Part shown: one piece after another, positions 30,906-41,435 of the stretch
How positions within the stretch are numbered: position 1 is the first letter of the stretch
Layout: each line of letters starts with the position of its first letter
Source: Mycoplasma zalophi
GTDB lineage: Bacteria; Bacillota_I; Bacilli_A; Mycoplasmatales; Metamycoplasmataceae
NCBI RefSeq assembly: GCF_018914005.1
Contig: NZ_JAHMHI010000001.1
Location: forward strand, 1 to 64,000
Length of the DNA stretch: 64,000 nt
Direction of reading: 5' to 3'
Made by a program: the position numbers and the translations under genes
The notes under the pieces: model-generated
The model's input: the letters and a program-made list of their open reading frames with translations, nothing else
What the model was told of the DNA's origin: nothing
Databases searched by the model: none

Positions 30906-31768
30906 TGAATATAAAATTAAAAATGATTTTGTTTAGTCCACTTTGATTATGAAGATTTTTTAGAATAGTTTCAAGATCAAATACTTATCGTCGTAACCCA
31001 ACATTATATGGTGCACAAGAAAGACATGATTATATATTAAAAAGAGCTAAGAAATTAGTTAAAACTTTAAATATTAAATTAGATATTAAAGGATTTGATA
31101 AATTACCACAAACAGCGATTTTATATCCAAATCACGTATCTAATTTAGATCCATTAATCATTTTAGCAGCACTAGAAAAACAAAACAAAGATAAGTCAAT
31201 TAAAAATAAAATTGTTAACTTTTTAGCAAAACAAGAATTAGAAAATGATTGAAGAACAAGAATACCTTCAAATTTCATTGATACATTTTATTTAAATAGA
31301 CAAAATCCAAGAGAAGGATTAAAAACCTTAGATTCATTTGGAACATTTATAAAAGAAAATAAATCATTAGGTGTTATTTTCCCTGAAGGTACAAGATCTC
31401 ATAATGATAAACTTTTAGATTTTAAACCTGGAGCATTTAAAATACCTAAATCTAAATTCGTTTCTATTGTACCAGTAACAATTAATAATGCAGGTCAAGC
31501 ATTAAATCCAAAAAGATCTAAAAAATTAACAGTTGAAGTAATTTTCCATGATCCAATTGATCCATTTAGAATACAAAATTTAGAAACACATCAAATTGCA
31601 CATATTGTAAAAAATACAATTGAATCAAAATACAAAAATCAAGAAGTTTATGTTTCTAAAAAATCTTTAGAACCTAAAAAAGTTTCAAACAAATTAACTT
31701 ATGCTGAAAAAAGAGCTAAAAAACAAGCAAAATTAGAAGCTAAAGCAAACAAATATAAGGACTTTTAG
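30905..31768 (+). CDS. plsC: 1-acyl-sn-glycerol-3-phosphate acyltransferase
   Basis: 287 residues. Acyltransferase block I is PNHVSNLDPL (His and Asp of HX4D at about residue 78), with FYLNRQ as block II and FPEGTRS as block III. It makes phosphatidic acid. The extension after about residue 240 is basic and Lys/Ala-rich (AEKRAKKQAKLEAKANKY) and could bind membrane or nucleic acid. Overlaps acpS by one base; scpA follows by 3 bases. Confidence 0.9.
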
Positions 31769-31771
31769 GAT

Positions 31772-32521
31772 ATGCAAGAATTGCCCAATCAAAATTCTGA
31801 AATTACATTTAATTTAAAAAATTTTAACGGCCCACTTGATTTATTGGTTACTTTAATAAAAGAAAAAAATGTTGATATTTTTGATATAGATTTATCTGAA
31901 CTTGCAAGTCAATATTTAAAAATCATTGAAAATTTAAACAAAATTGATTTTGATTTAGCTAGTGAATATTTAGTTATGGCAGCTAATTTAATTCACTTAA
32001 AAGCGAGAATAATTTTACAAAATCCTCAAGAAGAAGAGGAAATTAAAAAAGAAAAAGTAAGACTTTTAAGTCAAATTGCTGAATATCAAAAATTTAAAGA
32101 AATATCAGCAACATTAAGAGAACAAGAACAACAAAGAAAACAATTATTTCAAAAAGCTCCTAGCGATTTAACTTCTTTTGTAAAAAAAATAGATGAAAGC
32201 GTTTTAGATGGTCATTCTTCTTCTACTAGATTAACAATTATTTTAAGAAAAATGTTTGAAAGAACATATGCAGAAGCTTTAAAAAATATTTCTCTTCAAA
32301 CAAAAAATATTAGTCCTGAAGAAATGAAAAAAGTTATACTTGATTTATTTAAAGATAAAAATATTTTAAGTTTTGAAGAAGTGTTTAGTGTGCCAAGTAT
32401 GGGTCACTTTGTGATTAGTTTATTAGCTTTACTTGATTTATCAAGACAACAAAAAGTTGTCATTGAAGCAAATAATGAATCAGAGATTATTACAATTTCA
32501 AAAGGTATAAAATATGAATAA
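31772..32521 (+). CDS. scpA: Segregation and condensation protein ScpA
   Basis: 249 residues, the kleisin of the SMC-ScpAB condensin. LKNFNGPLDLLVTLIKEKNVDI is the family signature at 15-36, and ASEYLVMAANLIHLKARIIL follows. The C-terminal winged helix contacts the SMC head. It overlaps scpB by 8 bases. The acpS-plsC-scpA-scpB string is dense enough to be one transcript. Confidence 0.93.
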   Translation: MQELPNQNSEITFNLKNFNGPLDLLVTLIKEKNVDIFDIDLSELASQYLKIIENLNKIDFDLASEYLVMAANLIHLKARIILQNPQEEEEIKKEKVRLLSQIAEYQKFKEISATLREQEQQRKQLFQKAPSDLTSFVKKIDESVLDGHSSSTRLTIILRKMFERTYAEALKNISLQTKNISPEEMKKVILDLFKDKNILSFEEVFSVPSMGHFVISLLALLDLSRQQKVVIEANNESEIITISKGIKYE

Positions 32522-33149
32522 TTACACAAAAATAATTGAAGCATTAATATATGTTCAAGGTGATGAAGGATTAAGTAGTAAACAATTAAAAGAATCACTT
32601 AAACTAGATTCAATTACTTCAGCAAGAACACTATTAAAGAAATTTGCAGATGAATTTAATAACCAAAACAGAGGAATTAAAGTTCACGAATTTAATGATA
32701 TATTTAAATTTTTAACAACAGATGAAGCAAAAGATGTTATTAGTGAATTAGTAACAGTTGCAAGAAGACAAAATCTTTCACAAGCAGCAATTGAAACTGC
32801 GGGAATAATAGCATACAAACAACCAATTACAAGATCAATGATAAACAACATAAGAGGTGTTGCTAGTGATCATATTGTAGTTACGCTTTTAACTAAGGGA
32901 ATAATTGAAGAAGTTGGAGTAGCACAAACTCCTGGACAACCTATTTTATATGGAATTACAGATAAATTTTATGATTATTTCAAAATTAAAAGTTTAGCAG
33001 AGTTACCTCCTTTTCCTGAATTTAATAATTATTCAAGTGAAGGTAATTTAAATGAAGAAGAATTTGATTTATTTAACAGTCAAAGACAAATGGAAAATAC
33101 GGGTGTTGAACAACTATCACAAGAAATGGAAGAACATGAAACAATTTAA
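32514..33149 (+). CDS. scpB: Segregation and condensation protein ScpB
   Basis: 211 residues with two winged-helix domains. SQAAIETAGIIAYKQPITRSMI and LTKGIIEEVGVAQTPGQP are the conserved ScpB motifs (about residues 83-145). It dimerises and binds ScpA. The acidic C-terminal tail overlaps the next gene by 14 bases. Confidence 0.92.
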   Translation: MNNYTKIIEALIYVQGDEGLSSKQLKESLKLDSITSARTLLKKFADEFNNQNRGIKVHEFNDIFKFLTTDEAKDVISELVTVARRQNLSQAAIETAGIIAYKQPITRSMINNIRGVASDHIVVTLLTKGIIEEVGVAQTPGQPILYGITDKFYDYFKIKSLAELPPFPEFNNYSSEGNLNEEEFDLFNSQRQMENTGVEQLSQEMEEHETI

Positions 33150-33975
33150 AGCAACAGCAAATGACGAAGGTCGTACATTATTTAAATTTATTGTAAAAAG
33201 AGCAGATAATGTGCCTATTTCTAAAATCGAAAAAGTATTTCGTAAAAAAGATATAAAAGTCAATAATATTAGGATAAATGATAAACAATACAAAATCAAA
33301 GAAAATGATGTTGTTACTGTTTATGGTATTGAAGATACTACAAAAGATAGTGAATCAACATATAAAAAAGCTAATATAACTTTCAAAAAAATATATGAAG
33401 ATGATGATATTTTAATTGTTGATAAAAAAGCAGGAATAGCTATGGTTAATGAAGAAAATTCATTAAATGATCAAGTTTTAACATATTTAAAATTTAAAAA
33501 AACTGACAGTTTTGTACCAGATTCAATCGGAAGATTAGATAAAGTCACAAGCGGATTAGTTATTTATGCTAAAAATTATCAAACACTGGTTGAATTTAAA
33601 GAAAAACAAGAAAACTTTATAAAAATATATCAATTTGTAAGTGATATAAATGAAGATAAACTGGTAACAGTTAAACTTGTAAAGGACATAGAAAAACAAA
33701 AAATGAAAGTAACAGAAGACAAAAAAGGTGTCAAAGCAGTAACAAGATTTTTTGTTGAAAATAACAAAAAATATGCAGAAATTAAGACTGGCAAAAAGCA
33801 TCAAATCAGAGCAACACTTGAACATTTAGGCTTTCCAATTTTAGGGGATACAAAATATGGAGCAAAAAAATCACATCGTGTTTTTTTACATGCATATAGC
33901 ATTACTATCAGAAATCTAGACAAAAAATGAGATCATTTAAATGATCAACAATTTATAAGTTATCCAAAATGATAG
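33136..33975 (+). CDS. RluA-family pseudouridine synthase
   Basis: 279 residues from ATG 33136; upstream in-frame sequence is not conserved and lies in scpB. An S4 RNA-binding domain fills about 1-65. The catalytic motif GRLDKVTSGLVIYAKN at about 135-150 contains the catalytic Asp, and KTGKKHQIRATLEHLGFPI follows. The S4 plus RluA order fits an RluC/RluD-type 23S rRNA enzyme, but the target site cannot be assigned from sequence. Trp codons near the end are UGA. gatC follows by 9 bases. Confidence 0.88.
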
Positions 33976-33984
33976 GAGAAAATA

Positions 33985-34278
33985 ATGGAAAAAGAAAAAA
34001 TGATTAGCTTAGCACGTAATCTTCTTTTTGAACCTAAAGAAGAACTTTTTCAATTCATGAGTCAAGAACACGAAGAAATTAAAAAACAATTAGCATTACT
34101 TGATAAGTTTGACCTAACAAATATTAAACCTATGACACACATTAATGAAGAATTAGTTAGTTTTGATTTTTTAAGAGATGATATTCCTTCAAAAGCTTTA
34201 GACAAAGAAAAATTACTTGCAAATGCTAAAATACATGATGAAAATTTTGTGATTATAAGAAAGGTTATTAATGATTAA
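33985..34278 (+). CDS. gatC: Asp/Glu-tRNA amidotransferase subunit C
   Basis: 97 residues with the GatC features PMTHINEELVSFDFLRDDIP in the middle. AGGAG precedes the ATG. The small subunit stabilises GatA-GatB in the complex that converts Glu-tRNA-Gln to Gln-tRNA-Gln, needed where GlnRS is absent. Overlaps gatA by 8 bases. Confidence 0.85.
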   Translation: MEKEKMISLARNLLFEPKEELFQFMSQEHEEIKKQLALLDKFDLTNIKPMTHINEELVSFDFLRDDIPSKALDKEKLLANAKIHDENFVIIRKVIND

Positions 34279-35587
34279 AAAAGGAAACTTAGATAAAGCT
34301 ATTTTAGATGCAAAAAATGATAATAATAATGCTATTGCTTATATCTATGAAAACGCTAAATTAAATAATAATGGTGTGCTTGCTAACACCGTTTTTAGTT
34401 TAAAAAATAACTATGCAACAAAAGATTCTGTATCACATGCATCAAGTTCTTTTTTAGAAAATTTTTATCCCAATTACGACGCAACTATTGTTTCACTACT
34501 AAAAGAAGCTGGTGCAACTTGTGCTTTTAAAACTCATTTAGATGAATTTGGACTAGGTGGGACAGGTACTTTTTCTCATTATGGACTTATTAAAAATCCA
34601 TTAAATAAAGATCACTACGTTGGTGGTTCAAGTTCTGGGTCAGCTGCTACTTTAAATGATAATCTTTCATTTGCAATTGGTTCAGATACTGGCGACAGTG
34701 TTAGAAAACCAGCAAGTTATGTAGGGAAAGTTGGATTTAAACCATCTTATGGTACGGTGAGTAGATATGGGTTATTTGCATTCGCATCTTCGTTGGATAC
34801 AGTTGGGTGAATGACTCACAATGTAAATGATTCATTTGAAATTGCTAATGTACTTTTTAAACAAGATTTCAAAAATGATAATACATCAAAAAATTTAGAA
34901 TTTTCATCAAGCGAAATTATTGAAAAAAAACCTACTGTTGTTTCTTATTTAGATTGTTTTGATTTTCTAAACAATGAAATTGCTGATGGTTACAAAAAAT
35001 TGTTAGAAAAATTAAAAGCAGATAATATTAAATTACAACCTATTGCAGTTGACAAAGATCTTCTTAATTCAATTTCTGTCGTTTATCAAATTATTGCCTT
35101 TACAGAAGCCTCTTCAAATTTAGCTAATTTAAGCGGAATTCATTTTGGAAAACAAATTTCAGATGATAATTGAGAACAAACATACATAAAAACCCGCCAA
35201 ACAGGACTTGGGTTAATGGTACAAAGAAGAATATTATTGGGAAGTTATTACTTAGAAAAAGAAAATCAAGATAAATATTTAAAAAAAGCTCAAAAAATGC
35301 GCCGTTATATTGTAAATTATTTTACAAACATTCATAATAACTGTGATATTTTTATCTATCCAGCAACAAAATCAGCAGCACCTGCTTTTGATCAAAAATT
35401 AGAGATTAGCTTTATGGATGATATTTTAACAAATGCTAATTTAACAGGTAATCCATCAATTACAATTCCATTAGGAAAAGAAGAAAATAATCTTCCTTTT
35501 TCAATTTCAATAGATGCAAAAAAATTTGATGATGTAAAAATGCTACAACATGCCTTATATATTGAAAAAATGATCGGAGATAACTAA
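34271..35587 (+). CDS. gatA: Asp/Glu-tRNA amidotransferase subunit A
   Basis: 438 residues. Amidase signature: catalytic Lys in FSLKNNYATK (about 42-51), VGGSSSGSAA at about 118 and SDTGDSVRKPASY at about 138. The last usually reads DTGGSIRxPAS, so the Gly before the nucleophilic Ser is Asp here. Whether this is common in mycoplasmas I cannot verify. It releases ammonia from glutamine for GatB. Overlaps gatB by one base (TAATG). Confidence 0.92.
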
Positions 35588-37017
35588 TGAATTATTCAGA
35601 TTATGAACCAGTTATTGGAATTGAAATTCACCTTGAACTTTCAACAAAAACTAAAATGTTTTCTTATGCTGAGAACAATTTTAATTTAGCAGCAAATACA
35701 TCTGCTAGCGTTATTGATCTTGCTTATCCTGGTACTTTACCACTTTTAAATAAACAAGCAGTTATTTATGGAATTAAATTAGCAAAAGCTTTAAATATGG
35801 AAATTGACCATGAGCTACATTTTGATAGAAAAAATTATTTTTATCCCGATCTTCCTAAGGGGTATCAAATCACACAACAATTTAGACCAATTGGAAAAAA
35901 TGGAACTCTTCCAATTGAAATAGACGATAACATAAAAAATATTGCAATTGAAAGAATTCACTTAGAAGAAGACACCGCAAAACAAATTCATGAAGGGGAT
36001 AAAACATTTTTAAACTATAATCGTGCCGGTGTTCCTTTAATTGAAATTGTTTCTTTTCCAGTAATGCGTAGTGCAAAAGAAGCTGCTGAGTATGTAAATA
36101 CAATTAGATTAGTTGCACTTAGTTTAGGAATTAGTGATGCTAAAATGAATGAAGGTTCTTTAAGAGCTGATGTAAATATTTCAGTTAGAAAAAAAACTGA
36201 TGAAAAATTTAATACAAGAGTGGAAATAAAAAATTTAAATTCTATTTCAAATGTTGAAAAAGCAATTGAATATGAATTTAAATGACAAGTAGAAAAATTA
36301 GAGAATAATGAAGCTTTTGAGCAACAAACAAAACGTTTTGATGAAGCTACACAAACAAATAAAAAAATGCGTTCAAAATCTTCTGCAATTGACTATAAAT
36401 ACTTCCCTGAACCAAACATTCCTGCTATTCAACTAACAGATGAAATTATTGATTCAGTAAAATTAGAAGAATTACCATGACAAAAAAAATCTAGATATAT
36501 TGAAAATGGTTTAAATAAAGTTCAATATGACCAATTATTAAAAAACTTAGATTATGCTGATTTTTTAGACAAATTAGCAGCAAAATCACGCGCACATTTT
36601 AAAAAAATCACAAATTTATTTTTTAGTGATGTTGTAAGTTTTTTAAATAATCAAAATCTAAATATTGGTGATTTAAAAATATCACTAGATAATTTATCTA
36701 CTTCTATTGACCTTATTGATGGTTCAAAAATTCAAAAAAATTCACTTACTATTATTTTAGATAAAATTCAAAATAATCCTTCATTGGATATTGAAACTAT
36801 AATTGAAACAAATAATCTGAAATTAAAAGATTTAAGTGATGAAATTGAAATATATGTTGATCAATTAATTTCACAAAAACCAGAAATTTTTGATGAATAC
36901 AATCAAAATCCTGATAAAGTTACTAAGTTTTTAATTGGTCAAATAATGAAAAACTTTAAAGGACAAGCAAATCCAGTAGCAAGCAAAGAAATTATTGAAA
37001 AAAAATTAAATAAATAG
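35587..37017 (+). CDS. gatB: Asp/Glu-tRNA amidotransferase subunit B
   Basis: 476 residues. GIEIHLELSTKTKMFS at the start, DRKNYFYPDLPKGYQITQ (the GatB signature) at about 83-100, and VEIKNLNSISNVEKAIEYE. The C-terminal YqeY-like tail binds tRNA. It activates the tRNA-bound Glu by phosphorylation and accepts ammonia from GatA. It completes the gatCAB set and is followed directly by the YihY-type gene. Confidence 0.94.
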
Positions 37018-37018
37018 T

Positions 37019-38056
37019 ATGTTAAAAAAACCAAAAACAGGCTGAAGTAAGCGCAAAAAAAACAAATTTCAAAAATTTAAACACAATATCAATTTACTAA
37101 AATTTAATTCTTCTGCTAATTTCGTAGAAAAAACTATACGATTTGTCATATATTTTATTTTAAAAATTTCGCTTAAAAAATACTTAAAAAATGAAAATGA
37201 AAAAACACATTCAATTGTTTTAGAAACACACAAAAAATTACATAGTCATGAATTTGCATTTATTCCTTCCGGGTTTTCATTATATTTATTTATGAGTTTT
37301 ATTCCCATTCTTTCAATTATTTCTTCAATAGGATACATAAATCAAGAATATAATGACACAATTCATTTTGTTTTAGGGAAAATAATTCCTGGAATTGAAA
37401 ATATTATTCCTAACTTTTTTGGAAAAGGGGGTGCACTTTCTAAAACTGATGTTTTCGTTGGGGTTATTTTTATCATTTCTGCATTTTGAATTTCAAGTGC
37501 TGGATATTCTAAATTCGTTCAATCAAACAGTATTTTATATGAACATAAAAATCTTGGAAATTGAGCTCGAAACAGGTTGAAAGGTTTATGAATTGTTATA
37601 TGTATGACAATATTGCTTTTTTTAGTATTTTTAATGTTTGTATCATTTTTAGCTTTTCTTAAAAAAAGTGCAGGTTATACATTTTCAGATTGACAATTTA
37701 GTTTAACATTTTATTTAATTTTACCTTTTTTAATTTTTAGTTTCTTTTTTGTTGTGTACATTTTACTTTATCATTATGCACCTTTATTTAGATTAAAATA
37801 TGCATATGTTATGCCGGGTGTGTGAATTAGTACAATACCTACCAGTATATTTGTAATTATTTTTGGTTTTTTAACTTCGCTTTTTAATTACAAAAAATTC
37901 GGACTAATATCTTCGTTTATGTATATTGAATTATTTTTAATAACAATGAGTTATTTTACTTATACAGGGGTGTTAATTAATGCTACATTTTATAAAACAT
38001 TTATTTCTACACAAACAATTGATAAAAAATTAGACAAAATGAAAAAACATAGTTAA
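37019..38056 (+). CDS. YihY/BrkB-family membrane protein
   Basis: 345 residues. The basic N-terminus is about 75 residues, longer than usual. Six transmembrane helices follow, beginning with FIPSGFSLYLFMSFIPILSII, the conserved YihY motif. The SAGYSKFVQSNSILYE segment and later helices match the family layout. The family was once annotated as ribonuclease BN, now considered wrong; its function is unknown. The ATG lies one base after the gatB stop, suggesting coupling. Five or more Trp codons are UGA. Confidence 0.8.
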
Positions 38057-38115
38057 TGTGTTAATTTATATATAAATTTTATATAATTTTAATATATTAA
38101 ATTTAAGGAGTAATC

Positions 38116-39120
38116 ATGGATAAAATTCCTGGTGGAGTAAAGCACTATATTAGTTGATTAAAAAGTCAAACACACATTAATTTCAGTAAATGAAATTCAA
38201 AAAAGATTGCTTTTGTTGGTGTTTTGATTGCAATTAGTGTTGTTTTTTTTATCATTAGTGTGCGTATTGTTCCGATAAGTGCTTTACCCAGCTTTAAATT
38301 TTCTTTTATAGGATTACCTGTAAAAATCACTGGATTTTTATTTGGACCTTTTATAGGTGCTATTACAGGTGTTTTAGCTGATTTAATCAGTTTTGCTTTG
38401 GTACCTACTTATTATAATGTTTTATATACACTAGCAGTTGCTATTGCAGGGATTATTCCTGGTTTAGTTGTGTGATATTTCTTTAATTTAGGGGGATTGT
38501 TATTTAACTATCGTTACAAAATATATAAATACAAACAAATTATTTCTTTTTATAATAAAAAACATAATGATGCACTTAATTCGGGTGATTTTAATGAAGC
38601 TCAAACATATTCAGAAAAGGTTGCTTTTTATGAAGTTAAATTAATTTTAATTGAATCAAAATCTAAACCAACAAGTTTAATTAATTTTTCTTATATTTCA
38701 ACAGTAATTATTCTTTGTATTCAAGTTTTAATAATTGTTATTACTTTATTAAATATTTCTGATAGTGTATTTCAAAACAATAGATTCGTAAAAAATAAAT
38801 GATTTTATATTATTTTAACAACAAGTGGTTTTGCTTCTATGATTTTAGGGGTAAGTATTTATAGATTCTTTTTAAGAAGAAAATACCAAAGATTTATGGA
38901 TATGATGGCAATTGTAACATTTTGTGGAATTTTAGAATTTACTAATGTTATTTTATTATCATGGGGAGATTATCAATCTCTAAAAACTGATTTTTGAATT
39001 AATTTAACTTCACACACATTATTAAGTCCCGTTAAAGTCTGGTTTAACCTAATTGTTATTTTTACAGCTTATCGAATCATTGCACCATTAATAAATACAA
39101 AAACAGTTACAGGTTATTAA
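38116..39120 (+). CDS. folT: ECF transporter substrate-specific component, folate (FolT)-like
   Basis: 334 residues. KKIAFVGVLIAISVVFFIISVRI, LPSFKFSFIGLPVKITGFLFGP and GAITGVLADLISFALVP are the first three helices of a FolT-type S component, including the Ala-motif used to dock on EcfT. A polar loop of about 70 residues (about 140-195) between helices 4 and 5 is longer than in typical 180-residue S components. It would import folate with the shared EcfA/EcfT module, not in this window. AAGGAG precedes the ATG. Overlaps the next gene by one base. Confidence 0.75.
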
Positions 39121-41435
39121 TGAATCTAGATAAAAAAATTATTCTAGAATCGATAAGTTTAGCTAATTTTAATAAAAAAAATCATCAAATATATTTTGAT
39201 GATCTTGATTTTCAATTAAGACAAAATAGTATTTTATCTTTAGTAAATAAAAATAACCATATTCAAAATAGAATTTTCGAAGCCTTGACATTTGAAAATA
39301 ATTTTCAAAATTACCAAGGTTTTTTAATTTATGATAATAATGTTTTAAACACCAATAAACAAAATATTAAGAAATTTTTAAATGATATAAGTTATGGATT
39401 TCACTTTGATATTATTGAAAATAATTATTACAACAGAAGGTTAAGAGAATATATTGAAAAAAGATTTGATTTACTCATCAAAAATAAACCTAACTTGCAA
39501 ACAGAATTTAATAAAAAACACATAGAAATTATTAATGAATATCATGACGATCTTGAATTAATTTACTTAAATTCATTAACTACTTTTTTTAAAAATGAAA
39601 ATAAATATATTAGTGACTTCTTTTATAAATATAATAAATTTGAATTTACTTTAAATTCTAAAAATTTTGATGAATGATTAAATATTATGAATATTTTAAT
39701 CACAAAGTCTATTAATAATATCCAAGATATAGAACAAAATTTAATTACAAATTACAAAAATTATCGTAATTTATTAAATGAAAATATTTTACTTTTTAAT
39801 CGTCAAGAAATTTTGAAATTAAAAAACCAAATTTCAAAAAATAAAATTCATAAACATAAATTTATATTTAAATGAAAAAATTATTTTACATTTAGAAAAC
39901 AAGCAAATGTAAATAATTACAAAAAAATGAAAGTTTTATTTAAGATAGTTGATGATATCTTAATAAAAAAATTAATTTACTTACATAAATTTAAGATTGC
40001 AAGTCAAATTGATGAAAAAGAATATTATCAAAAAAGATACATATCATTGAAATTGTTATGAAAATTCTTAATAAGAAATATTTTTAAATTTCGTTGATTG
40101 GAATCAGAACAAATTAGACAATTTTTAGAAGAATTAAAAAAATTCATAAATGATTTTGAAACTTTATCATTTTTTGATAAAAAACAAAAACGCAGTAAAA
40201 AAATTCAAAAGCAATTAATTTTTTCAATGAAAAATCAGATAATCACTATTTTTGATGAATATAACAAAATAGTACAAAAAAATAAAAAAGATTATTTTAA
40301 TTCAAGAAAGGATATGTTTTTAAAACCTCATTGAAGAGGATTTAAAAAGATTTTCAAAAAAGTAGATAATGTTTGAAATTTAAAAAATAATGTCGAACTT
40401 TATAAACAACAATTACAATTAAGAGAATTGGAGTTAGATTTTGAATGAAATAAAGAACAATTTAAAATAAAACATGGTGAATTTAAGAACAAAATAGAAT
40501 TTCAATTAAGAAAAGAATCTAATTTATTTAATAAAAATTATGAAAATATTCAGAAAATAGTTCAAAAATTTGAAGTTAAATTTAATAATTGATTACTAAA
40601 AAATAAAGATTTAAAAACTGAGGAACTTCTGATAAAAAATTTACAAAAAAAATATTTATATCTAAAAAAACAAAAAGAACATTTAACTTATTATCGCGAA
40701 AATCTTTATAAAATATTTGATGTTATAAATAACAAAAAATCATCAAATGATTCCGAAATAGCGTTTTTATTAAAACAATTTATTTACGACTTTTTAGATA
40801 AATATAAACTACCTAAAAATATTTTAGAAAAAAGAATTCCTAATATAAATAACGAAGTATTAATAAATTTAGAATTATTTGAATTATTTTACTTAAAACC
40901 AAAAATAATATTAATTGGAAATTTAATTAATGAATTAAAGCAATCCGAAAAAGAATACGTTTTAACAACTACAAATAAATACATTTTAGATAATAAAATA
41001 TCTGCAATATATTTTTTAGATGATATTAACTTAGCAGCTAAATATTCAATGGATACAATTATTTTTGATAATGAACAAATTATTGAAAAAGGGAAAATTT
41101 CTTCAATTATAAAAAGTCCAATTCATCCATTTACAAAATATATTTTAAAAAATAACATAAATCAAGAAATTTTGAATAGTTATTTTTTAAACTCAAGCAA
41201 ATTTTTATCAAAACAATTTTTTAAAATCGACAAAGGACATGAAATATTTTGTAATTGAAACAATTTAATTTCTTGATCAACACAACAACAAATAAAAGAT
41301 AAAAAAATATATAATCTTTTATTTAATGTCGAAAAAAAAACACAAAAAAATGCTGAATTTAAGGATAGTTATGAACTACCAGAAACTATAATTGCTAATT
41401 TCAGCACCAAAGAACATGAGGAGAAGCAAAAAACT
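39120..41435 (+). CDS. Degenerate Opp-like ABC protein with large insertion, in frame with valS
   Basis: 772 codons from ATG 39120 to the valS start, with no stop between (only UGA Trp codons). The N-terminus is ABC-like in layout (ILESISLANF, then a linker and YQGFLIYDN), but the Walker A region is NKNNHIQNRI with no GxxGxGKS. Near residue 593 KIILIGNL stands where Walker B should be, without Asp-Glu. FLDDINLAAKYSMDTIIFD at about 631 replaces the H-loop segment, lacking His. IIEKGKISSIIKSPIHPFTKYIL is the well-preserved OppD/OppF tail. Between them is an insertion of over 450 residues, Lys/Glu-rich and coiled. It is probably a non-hydrolysing relic or a structural subunit. The ATG overlaps folT. 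Confidence 0.55.

Noticed and set aside
33052..33135. Upstream extension of the pseudouridine synthase gene
   Set aside because: It lies inside scpB in another frame and precedes the conserved S4 domain without similarity. The ATG at 33136 is preferred.
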